Numbered from the stretch's first letter, positions 8,545-17,196 are shown. The stretch: 64,000 bases of DNA from an uncultured Lachnospiraceae bacterium (GCA_947382355.1 CANCYR010000011.1:1-64000); one strand, 5' to 3'. Made by a program: numbers and translations. Notes: generated from the letters alone by a model not told the origin.

Positions 8545-8775
8545 ATGATGACAGCAAAAGTTTTTGAAAATGGTAGAAGTCAGGCAGTGAGGCTTCCAAA
8601 AGAATATAGGTTTAATACGGATGAAGTTGCAGTAAATAAAATTGGCGATATAGTTATGCTTATGCCAAAAACAAATAAGTGGAATTCATTTATGCAGGCA
8701 ATAGATATGTTTTCTGAGGATTTTATGGATGATGGCAGAACTGATGATATGAGACAGGAGCGTGAAGATTTATGA
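8545..8775 (+). CDS. vapB: VapB-type antitoxin (AbrB-like fold)
   Basis: A 76-residue antitoxin. The first 45 residues form the swapped-hairpin AbrB DNA-binding fold (KVFENGRSQAVRLPKEYRF is the family signature), and the acidic C-terminal tail would wrap the VapC toxin. The longer frame from 8491 would begin inside the promoter, so the ATG at 8545 with AGGAG nine bases upstream is taken. It overlaps vapC by four bases. The complex is expected to repress its own promoter at the palindrome at 8497-8510. Confidence 0.9.
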   Translation: MMTAKVFENGRSQAVRLPKEYRFNTDEVAVNKIGDIVMLMPKTNKWNSFMQAIDMFSEDFMDDGRTDDMRQEREDL

Positions 8776-9173
8776 GATATATGTTGGATACAAATATTTG
8801 TATCTATGCTATAAAACACAAGCCGGAACAAGTATTTCTTAAATTACAGGAACATGATCCGTCAGAGGTATGTGTTTCTTCAGTAACATATGCAGAATTA
8901 GTTCATGGTGTTGAGAAGAGTCAATCGATAGAAAAAAACAGAGTGGCATTAGCATTGCTTTTGGCAAGTATAGAAATTATGGATTTTGATTCTTCTGCGG
9001 CCGAAAGTTACGGAAAAGTACGGGCAAATCTGGAAAAAGCCGGGAAACCGATTGGACCATTAGATATGATGATTGCAGGACATGCGAAGTCGTTAGGATA
9101 TACAGTTGTCACGAATAATACCAGAGAATTTATGCGTGTTAATGGATTGAAACTAGAGAATTGGGCTGAGTGA
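8772..9173 (+). CDS. vapC: VapC-type PIN-domain ribonuclease toxin
   Basis: A 133-residue PIN-domain protein. The acidic active-site residues are visible: Asp6 in MLDTNICIY, Glu42 in YAELVHG, and the GPLDMMIAGHA motif near residue 95 with its Asp. VapC toxins cut RNA, often initiator or other tRNAs or rRNA, when not bound by VapB. Start ATG overlaps the vapB stop (ATGA type). The pair sits between two copies of a lipoprotein gene end, suggesting insertion or rearrangement at this spot. Confidence 0.93.
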   Translation: MRYMLDTNICIYAIKHKPEQVFLKLQEHDPSEVCVSSVTYAELVHGVEKSQSIEKNRVALALLLASIEIMDFDSSAAESYGKVRANLEKAGKPIGPLDMMIAGHAKSLGYTVVTNNTREFMRVNGLKLENWAE

Positions 9174-9283
9174 CAGAGTCCGGTTAAACAAAGCTGCCAG
9201 GCTTTAATTTTGAAAACTTAATATATTAGTAATTGCTGATTTTATTTTTGCGAGCAACGAGCCAAGTGATTGCGTGCAAGCAT

Positions 9284-10027
9284 TTAATCAGCCATGAAAG
9301 CCATTTCAGCAAACACGTTATCATTTAAATCAGTATATCTTACAATAATTGTACAAGCCCTTTCTTTTCCGATAATTTCGTCCAGTGCCTTTGCCTGTTC
9401 CTTAAAGGTATCTGCCAGAGTTTCTAAATCAGAAGCAAGTGCCGCTTTTATGTACTCAGCATTGGTGCCAATGATAGAATTGTCCGTAAACTTAACTGTC
9501 AAAACAAGCTCATTGCCTTTTGCATCATATGACATGGTAAATTCGTCTGATGGAGCAGCAATCTGCTTGTCAAAATCATTCCTTACTTCCGGGTCGTTAA
9601 AGTAATCTTCAAGTGTTTCATATTGTTCAGAGTTATTGTCGGTTCCTTTTTCAGGCTCGGATTTTGTCTCTGTTTTGGAGTGAGCTTCAGCCTTATCCAG
9701 CGTCTCATTTTCGGTCTGAGTTCCAGCCTTACCCTGTGATTCAGTTTCCGCCTGTGCTTCACTTTTATCCTGCGGCTCAGTTTCCGTCTGTGCTTCACTC
9801 TTATCCTGTGCCCCTGTTTCTGTCTGTGTTTCAGCCTTATCCTGTGATTCGTTTCCTGTGGATTCAGTTCCGGTTTTTGTTTCAGCTTCCGTTTCAACAG
9901 CTGCATCTTCTGCAATTGAAGCTACCGGCGCTTTTTCTGTTTCATCCGATGAACTGCAGCCTGTAATAAACAATAAAACAGTCATACCAAGCATGCCTGC
10001 AAACAATTTTAATGTTTTTCTTTTCAT
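9284..10027 (-). CDS. Lipoprotein with Glu/Thr/Gln repeats, DUF4854-like domain
   Basis: A 247-residue lipoprotein. Signal peptide with lipobox LFITGC near residues 18-23. Residues about 40-130 are a low-complexity stretch of imperfect 10-12 residue repeats (QDKAEAQTET and variants), probably a flexible spacer across the cell wall. The C-terminal 100 residues (from about DPEVRNDFDKQ) form a compact domain that I believe is DUF4854, function unknown. The upstream ATG at 10045 lacks a ribosome binding site; the ATG at 10027 has GAGGG seven bases before it. The last codons are duplicated at 8444-8483. Confidence 0.8.
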   Translation of the reverse strand: MKRKTLKLFAGMLGMTVLLFITGCSSSDETEKAPVASIAEDAAVETEAETKTGTESTGNESQDKAETQTETGAQDKSEAQTETEPQDKSEAQAETESQGKAGTQTENETLDKAEAHSKTETKSEPEKGTDNNSEQYETLEDYFNDPEVRNDFDKQIAAPSDEFTMSYDAKGNELVLTVKFTDNSIIGTNAEYIKAALASDLETLADTFKEQAKALDEIIGKERACTIIVRYTDLNDNVFAEMAFMAD

Positions 10028-10202
10028 GTGGTTTCCCTCATTCATATGGAATAGTTATTAGTTATTGCGTACTTTTTAATCCTACATTGCACATATAAAA
10101 TTGTCAAATAGATTTTCAATTAGATTTTTGGAAGAATACTGGACAAAAAAGAATGGAATTGCTAAAATGTGAAATAACTAAGGAAAACAAAGGAGCAGCA
10201 TT

Positions 10203-12149
10203 ATGAACGAAAACAAGGATTTCAAACCATTTGTGCCGGCAGACAAAACCATGCCGGAATTTACAGTAACTTCTATTTTGCTGGGAGTCCTGCTGGCGGT
10301 TATTTTTGGCGGGGCCAATGCATATCTGGGACTGAGAGTGGGCATGACCGTGTCGGCTTCCATTCCGGCGGCAGTTATTTCCATGGGAATCATCCGTGTG
10401 ATTTTGAAAAAGGATTCGATTTTAGAAAATAATATGGTTCAGACAATCGGTTCTGCAGGAGAATCGGTAGCGGCAGGAGCTATTTTTACACTGCCTGCCC
10501 TGTTTTTGTGGGCGGATGAGTGGAAGACTGCAGCGCCGTCTTTGGTGGAGATTGCGATTATCGCTTTTATCGGAGGGGCTCTGGGTATATTGTTCATGGT
10601 GCCGCTTAGAAAGGCATTGATTGTGCAGGAGCATGGGACGCTTCCCTATCCGGAAGGAAAAGCCTGTGCGGAAGTGCTTGTAGCAGGTGAGGAAGGCGGT
10701 GCAAAGGCATCTACAGTATTTGCAGGACTTGGGATTTCGGCAGCTTACAAGTTTATTGCAGACGGGTTAAAAGTATTTCCCAGTGAGGTTCATTATGAAA
10801 TCCCCGCATATAAAGGTTCCGGTGTTGGTATGGATGTATTGCCGGCGCTTTTAGGCGTTGGCTATATATGCGGACCGAAAATCGCTTCTTATTTATTTTG
10901 CGGAGGCGTCTTGGGCTGGTTTGTGCTGATGCCCCTGATGGTGTTGTTTGGGGGGAATATTACACTGTTCCCGGCAGATATGAGCGTGGCGGAGCTATAT
11001 GCAAAAAAGGGCTCCATGGGAATCTGGTCCAATTATATTAAATACGTTGGTGCAGGTGCGGTTGCCTGCGGAGGGGTAATCAGTCTGATAAAATCCCTGC
11101 CGTTAATCATCACTACTTTCAGGGATGCGTTGAAGGGATTTGGAAAGGGAGTGAAATCCGATGAACGTACCAATCAGGATTTGGATATAAAGTTTATTTT
11201 AGGGGGTGTCCTTCTTCTGGCACTTGCTATCTGGATTGTGCCTGTAATACCTATTAATTTATTTGGGGCTTTTCTGGTTGTCATCTTTGGATTTTTCTTT
11301 GCAACGGTTTCGTCAAGAATGGTAGGCCTTGTGGGAAGCAGCAACAATCCGGTTTCCGGCATGACGATTGCTACTTTGTTAGTATCGTCATTAGCTTTAA
11401 AGGCAACCGGAATGGTGGGACAGGCAGGCATGACTGCTGCCATTGCAATCGGCGGGGTAATCTGTATCGTGGCAGCTATTGCAGGGGATACTTCTCAAGA
11501 TTTAAAAACAGGCTATATCTTGGGTGCTACACCGAAAAAGCAGCAGATTGGCGAACTGATTGGAGTATTTGCAGCATCTATCGCTATTGGAGGCGTATTA
11601 TATTTATTAAATACCGCATGGGGCTATGGCTCTACAGAGCTTCCGGCGCCTCAGGCAACCTTGATGAAGATGATTGTGGAAGGTGTCATGGGCGGCAATC
11701 TTCCATGGACACTGGTTGGAATCGGGGCATTTATTGCTATTGTAGTGGAGATATTAGGAATTCCGGTGCTGCCTTTTGCAATCGGATTGTATCTGCCTAT
11801 CCACTTAAGCACTCCTATGATGGTGGGCGGTATTGTAAAATGGTTCATCGAAAAGAAAAAAGACTTGGATGAAAAGAAAAAGAAGGATATTTCCGAAAAC
11901 GGTGTATTATATTGTTCCGGACTGATTGCCGGAGAGGGGCTGGTGGGCATCCTTCTGGCGATTCTGGCTATTATACCCGTAACCGAAAAGGAGGCGGTAG
12001 GTGATATATTGGGAGGCTTCCTTCCAAATCTTCTGCCGGTTTTGGAAGATTCCAACATTGGAAATATCATTGGACTGGCAGCATTTACCTTACTGACATT
12101 TTCCCTTTGGAAATTCTGTTTCAGGAAGAATAAAAAGCCCGGCAGGTAA
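10203..12149 (+). CDS. OPT-family oligopeptide transporter
   Basis: A 648-residue membrane protein with about 15 hydrophobic segments. The N-terminal signature (GANAYLGLRVGMTVSASIPA) and the SSNNPVSGMTIATLL motif near residue 380 are typical of prokaryotic OPT transporters, which import small peptides or metal-chelate compounds driven by protons. The start is fixed by AGGAG eight bases before ATG. A PqqD-like gene follows after 12 bases with the same ribosome binding site, so the two form an operon. Confidence 0.92.
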   Translation: MNENKDFKPFVPADKTMPEFTVTSILLGVLLAVIFGGANAYLGLRVGMTVSASIPAAVISMGIIRVILKKDSILENNMVQTIGSAGESVAAGAIFTLPALFLWADEWKTAAPSLVEIAIIAFIGGALGILFMVPLRKALIVQEHGTLPYPEGKACAEVLVAGEEGGAKASTVFAGLGISAAYKFIADGLKVFPSEVHYEIPAYKGSGVGMDVLPALLGVGYICGPKIASYLFCGGVLGWFVLMPLMVLFGGNITLFPADMSVAELYAKKGSMGIWSNYIKYVGAGAVACGGVISLIKSLPLIITTFRDALKGFGKGVKSDERTNQDLDIKFILGGVLLLALAIWIVPVIPINLFGAFLVVIFGFFFATVSSRMVGLVGSSNNPVSGMTIATLLVSSLALKATGMVGQAGMTAAIAIGGVICIVAAIAGDTSQDLKTGYILGATPKKQQIGELIGVFAASIAIGGVLYLLNTAWGYGSTELPAPQATLMKMIVEGVMGGNLPWTLVGIGAFIAIVVEILGIPVLPFAIGLYLPIHLSTPMMVGGIVKWFIEKKKDLDEKKKKDISENGVLYCSGLIAGEGLVGILLAILAIIPVTEKEAVGDILGGFLPNLLPVLEDSNIGNIIGLAAFTLLTFSLWKFCFRKNKKPGR

Positions 12150-12161
12150 AAGGAGCAGCAC

Positions 12162-12518
12162 GTGAAAAAAAACAAAAAGAATTTTATGGACCTGATTCCG
12201 GTCTGCAATCCGGCTTATACATGGGAGGCGGATAAGCAGGGAAAGGTTACGGTCCACGTGGTAAATAAAGGCTTTTACAACTGGATTGCCCAGAAATTGT
12301 TTAAAAAGCCCAGAGTCAGCCATATTGACCTGGACCGGTACGGGAGCTTTGTTTGGCTGCAGATGGATGGAAAAAGAAATGTCTTTGAAATTTCAAAGCT
12401 TGTAGAAGCCCGTTTCGGAAAAGAGGATGAGCCGGTAATAGACCGGCTGGTAGCCTTTTTCCGGATATTGTATCAAAATAAGTTTATCGGATATGTAAAG
12501 GACACAAAGCATTCTTAG
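12162..12518 (+). CDS. PqqD-like peptide-chaperone domain protein
   Basis: A 118-residue protein with a GTG start (AGGAG eight bases before). It carries a PqqD/RRE-type winged fold: DLDRYGSFVWLQMDG, then an IDRLVAFFRILYQNKFI helix. PqqD proteins bind leader peptides of RiPP precursors, but no radical SAM enzyme or precursor is nearby. Stand-alone PqqD genes next to OPT transporters occur in other Firmicutes as far as I recall; the role is unknown. Its stop codon overlaps that of the convergent MutS-like gene. Confidence 0.85.
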   Translation: MKKNKKNFMDLIPVCNPAYTWEADKQGKVTVHVVNKGFYNWIAQKLFKKPRVSHIDLDRYGSFVWLQMDGKRNVFEISKLVEARFGKEDEPVIDRLVAFFRILYQNKFIGYVKDTKHS

Positions 12519-12530
12519 CCTTGTGTCCTT
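12498..12530. terminator. Shared hairpin between convergent genes
   Basis: AAGGACACAA (12498-12507) pairs perfectly with TTGTGTCCTT (12521-12530). The hairpin covers the last codons of both PqqD (plus) and the MutS-like gene (minus), whose stop codons share bases in the loop. It lacks a long U-run, so terminator strength is uncertain. Confidence 0.6.
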
Positions 12531-14116
12531 AAAATACTTTCTAAATCCAGTCCATACTGACTGGCAATGTCTTTGGCATAGCTCAAGCCCTCCGGAGTGG
12601 TCCGGGCGATTTTGTAGCTTCTTGTGCCATCTGCCTTACTTTCCATAAGAGCAACCAGATTGTCTATTTTACCTTTGTTTTCAGGATGGGAATTATAAGT
12701 GTCAAGCTGCTGCGGCAGGTCATGGATGTGAGTGACAAAAATCCCCCCGCAGCCGATAACGCCGATTCCCGTCAGTACTTCGGAAGCAATATAGCCTGCT
12801 TCCAGACCGCTTGTGCTGGAAAAGGATTCATCCATAAGGAGCATATCCGTATGGGAAAGCTGTTTCATGATTTCTCCCAGACGGGCGCATTCGCTTTCCA
12901 GGCGTCCCTTTCCATAGTTGTTTTCATCCGAGGAGGGGAAGTGGGTAAAAATACCGGTTACAGGACTCATCAGGGCGCTTTCGGCGGGCACGAAAAGACC
13001 CAGCTGAAAAAGAGCCTGTGCCATTCCCACCGAATAGGCAAAGATGGATTTGCCTCCGTGGTTAGGGCCTGTTACCAGATAAAAACGTCCCTTTTCATCA
13101 AAAGCGAAGTCGTTTGAAACAATGGAATGTTCAATGGACTTTCTGGCAAGTATGGGATTATACACCCCTTTTAACTCACATTTCTTTTTCTGTATGGCAG
13201 CTATCCGGGGACGGCACATGGGAAATCCCTTTTCCCGCATGGAGAGAATGAATTTTACCCCTGCCGTCAAAAAGCGTATATCATCTAACAGGGCGGTAAA
13301 GTAGGATGTGTTTACGCTAAAATACCTTTGGAGGGTTGGTTCGAAATCCCGTATGGATTTCATGAAAATGGTGTTGAAGGAGGAACGGATGGAGTAATTC
13401 AGCGCCTTTAATTCCTCTCCATGTAGCCCTTTTGTTAAAGGATAAAGGGGAGAAATCAGGGAATTGGTTTCCTTCGGATTCTTTTTCAGCAGTTTTTCCA
13501 TCAGGGTGCCGGGATGAAAGGGCTTTTCCTGTATGGAAATAATTCCCGCTTCCTTTACCCGGAGGGTCTCATCCAGATTCAGCCCGATGGTAACGCTTTT
13601 AATGCCCCCGAATTGTATGTCTGTCTTTGCAAGCTCCAAACGGAGATTCTTGTATTCCTCCCCCTTGGAAATGGAAAAGATGGTATCACGAAAAGAAGCC
13701 ATACCTTCAGAATGCAGGTCAAGCCCCTCCAGACCGTCTGCAAACAGGTCTATGATTTCCTGATACATTTCCAGATAGCGGATGGAGCTTAGGGCAGATT
13801 CCACCGAATAGTCGCTATTCATGGCACGGCGCAGGTCATGGATGTTTTGTATCATAGTGATGGATTTGCAGAATATTTCATATAAGGACGGATTGTCCAC
13901 TAAATCCTCCACCACAGCCAGCCGGTAAGAAAGCACGTTGGTATCGGTAGTAAAATAATCCTTTAACGACAGGTCGTGAAAGCCTTTATGGCTTTCTTTT
14001 ATCAGCACAATCATGTCGTCAATCTGCAAAGGGCGGATAAATTGAAAATCCTTTAAAGGAGCTTCCAGGTTCCGGTCATAGTCAGGAGGGTATAAGAGGC
14101 GTTGTTCTGTTGGCAT
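12515..14116 (-). CDS. MutS-type DNA-mismatch-repair-like ATPase
   Basis: A 533-residue protein with a MutS-like core: helical lever/clamp region to about residue 330, then the ABC-like ATPase with Walker A TGPNHGGKS (about residue 355), Walker B MLLMDESFSST and the switch THIHDL. It lacks the N-terminal mismatch-recognition domains and the Smr tail of MutS2, so it belongs to the shorter MutS-like proteins of unknown DNA or structural role. The ATG at 14134 is less likely than the ATG at 14116, which has AGAAGGTG just upstream. It converges on PqqD. Confidence 0.85.
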   Translation of the reverse strand: MPTEQRLLYPPDYDRNLEAPLKDFQFIRPLQIDDMIVLIKESHKGFHDLSLKDYFTTDTNVLSYRLAVVEDLVDNPSLYEIFCKSITMIQNIHDLRRAMNSDYSVESALSSIRYLEMYQEIIDLFADGLEGLDLHSEGMASFRDTIFSISKGEEYKNLRLELAKTDIQFGGIKSVTIGLNLDETLRVKEAGIISIQEKPFHPGTLMEKLLKKNPKETNSLISPLYPLTKGLHGEELKALNYSIRSSFNTIFMKSIRDFEPTLQRYFSVNTSYFTALLDDIRFLTAGVKFILSMREKGFPMCRPRIAAIQKKKCELKGVYNPILARKSIEHSIVSNDFAFDEKGRFYLVTGPNHGGKSIFAYSVGMAQALFQLGLFVPAESALMSPVTGIFTHFPSSDENNYGKGRLESECARLGEIMKQLSHTDMLLMDESFSSTSGLEAGYIASEVLTGIGVIGCGGIFVTHIHDLPQQLDTYNSHPENKGKIDNLVALMESKADGTRSYKIARTTPEGLSYAKDIASQYGLDLESILRTQG

Positions 14117-14209
14117 TAGGGCACCTTCTTTCATGATGGATTTTTTATTATTATAATATGAAAGAGATGTGAAAAAAAGAGGATATCCTAAAAATACATA
14201 GGTGCTCTA

Positions 14210-14278
14210 AAAAAGTGCAAAGTTCACTTGACAAAAAGTGCAAAGCGAGCTATGCTAAAAGTGCAAAGCAAGCTATGC
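14210..14278 (+). repeat. Three tandem 23-bp repeats overlapping a promoter
   Basis: Units at 14210-14232, 14233-14255 and 14256-14278 share AAAAGTGCAAAG; units 2 and 3 differ at only two positions over 23 bases. They cover the -35 and -10 boxes at 14228-14256. Repeats at a two-turn spacing are typical binding sites for a DNA-binding dimer; the XRE regulator encoded 50 bases downstream is the obvious candidate. Confidence 0.8.
14228..14256 (+). promoter_or_regulatory. Promoter of the XRE regulator operon
   Basis: TTGACA (14228-14233) and TATGCT (14251-14256) with a 17-base spacer, embedded in the 23-bp repeat array. Drives the genes 14329-15247. Confidence 0.75.
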
Positions 14279-14328
14279 AAGATAAAATCGATTGAGAAAA
14301 CATACATAAATGAAGAAAGGTGGCATAA

Positions 14329-14535
14329 GTGAAATCCAAAATAAAAGAATTGAGAAAAGAAAGAAAGCTGTCCCAAGAGGAATTGGCAAATGCAGTAGGC
14401 ACTACGAGACAGACCATTACGTCCATTGAGGTTGGAAAATACACCGCTTCTTTGGTTTTGGCATATAAGATAGCCAGATATTTTGAAATGACGATTGAAG
14501 AAGTGTTTGATTTTTCAGAAGTGGAGGAGGAATAA
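14329..14535 (+). CDS. XRE-family small transcriptional regulator
   Basis: A 68-residue protein, all of it an HTH_3 domain: helix-turn-helix at LSQEELANAVGTTRQTITSIE (residues 14-34). The GTG start has AAAGGTGG five bases upstream. Such tiny XRE proteins followed by membrane genes are common in Firmicutes and usually repress their own operon. The three 23-bp repeats over the promoter are the likely operators. The next gene starts three bases after the stop. Confidence 0.88.
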   Translation: MKSKIKELRKERKLSQEELANAVGTTRQTITSIEVGKYTASLVLAYKIARYFEMTIEEVFDFSEVEEE

Positions 14536-14537
14536 AA

Positions 14538-14987
14538 ATGGAAAGGTATCGGAAATCACTTATAAAAAGAATCATTGTGATGGCTGTGACAGGCATTGGT
14601 CTTACTGTTATCTACTTATTACAAATACCGGAAAGACTTTGGCCTATGGAAAACATACATTTTTCAGAGTATATAAGAGGCTTTCAAGCCGGATTGATTT
14701 TAGTGCTTGATATTTTTTTCCTTTATCTGGCTGTCCGGTACGGGATGACTTTAAAAAATGAGGAGCAATTAAAGAAGCTGTATTATGCAGAGAACGATGA
14801 ACGCCAGAAATTTATCAGGGAAAAAACAGGGGGAAGAGTATTGGAGGTTTGTGCTGCTGTTATATTGATTGCAGGAATTATTGCAGCATACTTTAACGAG
14901 ATGGTATTTTTCACCATGACAGGCTGCAGCGTGTTTTTGCTGCTTACAAGAAAAGTGCTTCGTCTTTATTACAGGAACAAATATTAA
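14538..14987 (+). CDS. Membrane protein, DUF2178-like
   Basis: A 149-residue protein with four hydrophobic segments (about residues 12-30, 50-70, 102-121, 124-140) and a charged cytoplasmic loop containing YYAENDERQKFIREKTGG. The ENDERxxxIxxKxG pattern is typical of small membrane proteins encoded behind XRE repressors (DUF2178/DUF6442 types). The function of these proteins is not known. It is co-transcribed with the regulator and with the following small membrane protein. Confidence 0.75.
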   Translation: MERYRKSLIKRIIVMAVTGIGLTVIYLLQIPERLWPMENIHFSEYIRGFQAGLILVLDIFFLYLAVRYGMTLKNEEQLKKLYYAENDERQKFIREKTGGRVLEVCAAVILIAGIIAAYFNEMVFFTMTGCSVFLLLTRKVLRLYYRNKY

Positions 14988-15013
14988 AAATGAAAAGAAA
15001 GGAATCGAAAATT

Positions 15014-15247
15014 ATGAAGGATAGCAATTTCAAAACAAACAGACCATTAGCTTTAGTAATATTAGGAAATACTTTACTGATGATATTGAGTCAGACAGCC
15101 ATAAGAGAGACAGAAATAGGACAATTTTTCAGAGGCGCGCTTGCAGGCTTTATAGTCGTAACATTTCTGATAGCGTTCTGGGATATGAAGCATGAAACAA
15201 CCGTCTCAGAATGGAAGAAAAGTCTCTTTGCAGGGCTAAAAAAATAA
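15014..15247 (+). CDS. Small membrane protein of the XRE operon
   Basis: A 77-residue protein with two membrane segments (about residues 10-28 and 38-56). I do not recognise a family. The ATG at 14990 has a poorly placed ribosome binding site; AAAGGA lies about ten bases before the ATG at 15014, which is preferred. It probably works with the preceding membrane protein. Confidence 0.65.
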   Translation: MKDSNFKTNRPLALVILGNTLLMILSQTAIRETEIGQFFRGALAGFIVVTFLIAFWDMKHETTVSEWKKSLFAGLKK

Positions 15248-15253
15248 GAAAAC

Positions 15254-15328
15254 AAAATATGCTTTAAATGCCGCAGTAAAATTGCTCAGGCTGTCATAGT
15301 CCACAGTCCGGGCAATTTCTGTTATGGG
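15254..15328 (-). pseudogene. Remnant of an AraC-family regulator (second HTH)
   Basis: The minus strand reads PITEIARTVDYDS then LSNFTAAFKAYF, 25 codons that match the conserved second helix-turn-helix of AraC/XylS regulators. The frame continues only briefly on either side (stop at 15237) without recognisable AraC sequence. This is a leftover from a lost regulator gene, lying between the XRE operon and the hydrolase gene. Confidence 0.65.
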
Positions 15329-15481
15329 CTTAAAAACGGCATATTTTGACGCCTGTACTATGGGTCCCGGTACGCAACCGGACATAACAAAAATAATGGA
15401 TTTTTGACATCTTTGATTGGTAGAAGCTTAAGCAACTTTTCATTACAATTTTCATAAGAATTATGAAAAGGGAGGTTCTTT

Positions 15482-16468
15482 ATGAAAAGGATTATGAAAA
15501 TTGCCGGTATTGTTCTTCTGATTGTGATTGTTTTAGCAGTTGTGGCTTTTGGTATTTTTTGCTATCATAATCTACACTGGTATGATAAGTATGAAAAAGC
15601 GCTTCGTAATGTAAAAGCTGATGAATTGCAGGTTACGCTCCCTTCCGGAAATGTGATAAACTACGGGGAAGTGAAAAATGACAAGCCTGCGCTCCTGCTT
15701 ATTCATGGACAAATGGGCATATGGAAAGATTACGCAACAGTTATGCCCCAACTGAGTAAAAACTGGCATATTTACGCAGTGGATGTGTACGGTCACGGAG
15801 AATCCAGCCATGAGGAAGAGTTGTACTATCTGGATGTAAACGGTGACGACCTCATCTGGTTTATCGACAATGTGATTGGTGAGCCAACGGTTGTAGCAGG
15901 GCATTCCAACGGCGCAATTACCGCGGCATACATTGCGGCATATGGCGGTAAAAACATTGCAGGTGCGGTACTGGAAGACCCGCCGGTATTTTCTACGGAG
16001 GGAGAAGGCTGGGAAGCATATTATTTAAGCCACTGCTACTGGGACCAGCTTTTTATGAAAGACTCCATGCCGGGTATTGCAAGATATGCGGAACAATATC
16101 ACAAAAAACATCCGGATGAAGCGGTGAAAATTGCTTTCTTTCCGGCTTCAATGTGGTACGTATTTGAATATGCAAAAAAATATGATTTTGCCTATGGTGA
16201 AAAGTTTTATGATGTAAGCTGGAATCATGGGCTGTCCCATGAGGAGATTCTTTCGGGTATTGAAGTTCCCTGTGTCTATATTCATGCAAAGGAAATGGTT
16301 CATGAAAACGGAACATTTCTTTGTGCGGCGTCCCGTGCCCAGGCAGAACGTGCAGCAGCTTATATAGGGGATAACTGCCGCCTGATTGAGACTGACACTA
16401 ACGACCATGTGATTCATACGGTTGATAGTGATTTTTATATAGAAGCGGTAAATTCTATGCAGGAATGA
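15482..16468 (+). CDS. Membrane-anchored alpha/beta hydrolase
   Basis: A 328-residue alpha/beta hydrolase with one N-terminal membrane anchor (residues about 5-27). Oxyanion motif LLIHGQMG, the DVYGHGESS strand, nucleophile elbow GHSNG near residue 142, and the catalytic His in TNDHVIHT near residue 304. The active domain should lie outside the membrane. The substrate is unknown; esterase, lipase or lactonase activity are all possible. GGGAGG lies before the start. A regulator gene begins nine bases after the stop. Confidence 0.88.
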   Translation: MKRIMKIAGIVLLIVIVLAVVAFGIFCYHNLHWYDKYEKALRNVKADELQVTLPSGNVINYGEVKNDKPALLLIHGQMGIWKDYATVMPQLSKNWHIYAVDVYGHGESSHEEELYYLDVNGDDLIWFIDNVIGEPTVVAGHSNGAITAAYIAAYGGKNIAGAVLEDPPVFSTEGEGWEAYYLSHCYWDQLFMKDSMPGIARYAEQYHKKHPDEAVKIAFFPASMWYVFEYAKKYDFAYGEKFYDVSWNHGLSHEEILSGIEVPCVYIHAKEMVHENGTFLCAASRAQAERAAAYIGDNCRLIETDTNDHVIHTVDSDFYIEAVNSMQE

Positions 16469-16477
16469 GGAAATACG

Positions 16478-16918
16478 ATGTTAAAAGATAATTTGATTAT
16501 GCTGCGGAATATCAATGGATTTTCACAGGAGGAGATAGCTGAAAAGATTGAGATTTCCCGTCAGACTTATGCAAAATGGGAAAGCGGCGCCACCATTCCG
16601 GATATTGAGAAATGTAAACGACTTGCTGATGTTTACGGAGTCAGCATTGATAGTCTTTTGAAAACGGAAACAATAGACGATGCAGGGACCATTCCCCCCG
16701 CACCTAAAGGGAAAAACATATGGGGATCTGTCATCATCAACGAGAGGGGGCAGATTGTTATCCCGAAAGCTGTCTGTGTGAAGTTTGGCCTTACCGGAGG
16801 TCAAAGATTAATTGTTTTCAGCGATGACAAAGAAGGCATTGCTCTTGTTCCTGCTGAAATATTTGAAGCGAGAACGAAGGATATAATCGGATATGCTTCA
16901 GCAAAATCAGAAGAATAA
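16478..16918 (+). CDS. XRE HTH fused to SpoVT/AbrB domain regulator
   Basis: A 146-residue regulator with two DNA-binding modules. Residues 1-62 are an XRE HTH (FSQEEIAEKIEISRQTYAKW). Residues 82-130 are a SpoVT/AbrB swapped hairpin (GSVIINERGQIVIPKAVCVK). The two are joined by a Pro-rich linker. The start has GAGG about seven bases upstream and lies nine bases after the hydrolase gene, which it may control. The combination could read two half-sites at once. Confidence 0.85.
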   Translation: MLKDNLIMLRNINGFSQEEIAEKIEISRQTYAKWESGATIPDIEKCKRLADVYGVSIDSLLKTETIDDAGTIPPAPKGKNIWGSVIINERGQIVIPKAVCVKFGLTGGQRLIVFSDDKEGIALVPAEIFEARTKDIIGYASAKSEE

Positions 16919-16948
16919 GATGTTTCATTTTTTTAAGAAAAATCATAT

Positions 16949-16977
16949 CCCCTCACTGCCGTCAGAAGCGTGAGGGG
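16949..16977 (+). terminator. Possible terminator after the hydrolase/regulator pair
   Basis: CCCCTCAC (16949-16956) pairs with GTGAGGGG (16970-16977) over a 13-base loop. The following T-run is weak. The rest of the 16919-17196 gap shows nothing I can name. Confidence 0.5.
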
Positions 16978-17196
16978 GGCTTGGCGTTTTGTTTACAGTA
17001 TTTCAGGGTTTACGGATAGAGAATAGATATGTTTAAATTTTTGGCTAATGGGATTGTACTATGATTTAATATCGCTGAAAACTTTACTCTTGCTAGCAGT
17101 TATTGTATAATGCATGTAAAAAGAAATATGTTTTTGCAGCTGTGGTTATAGCATATATGAAAAGTGATAAACAGGAAAAATGGAGGGAAATGGAGA

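Noticed and set aside
9583..9966. Frames in other phases over the lipoprotein repeats
   Set aside because: By-products of the low-complexity Glu/Thr/Gln repeat; the lipoprotein frame has signal peptide, lipobox and ribosome binding site.
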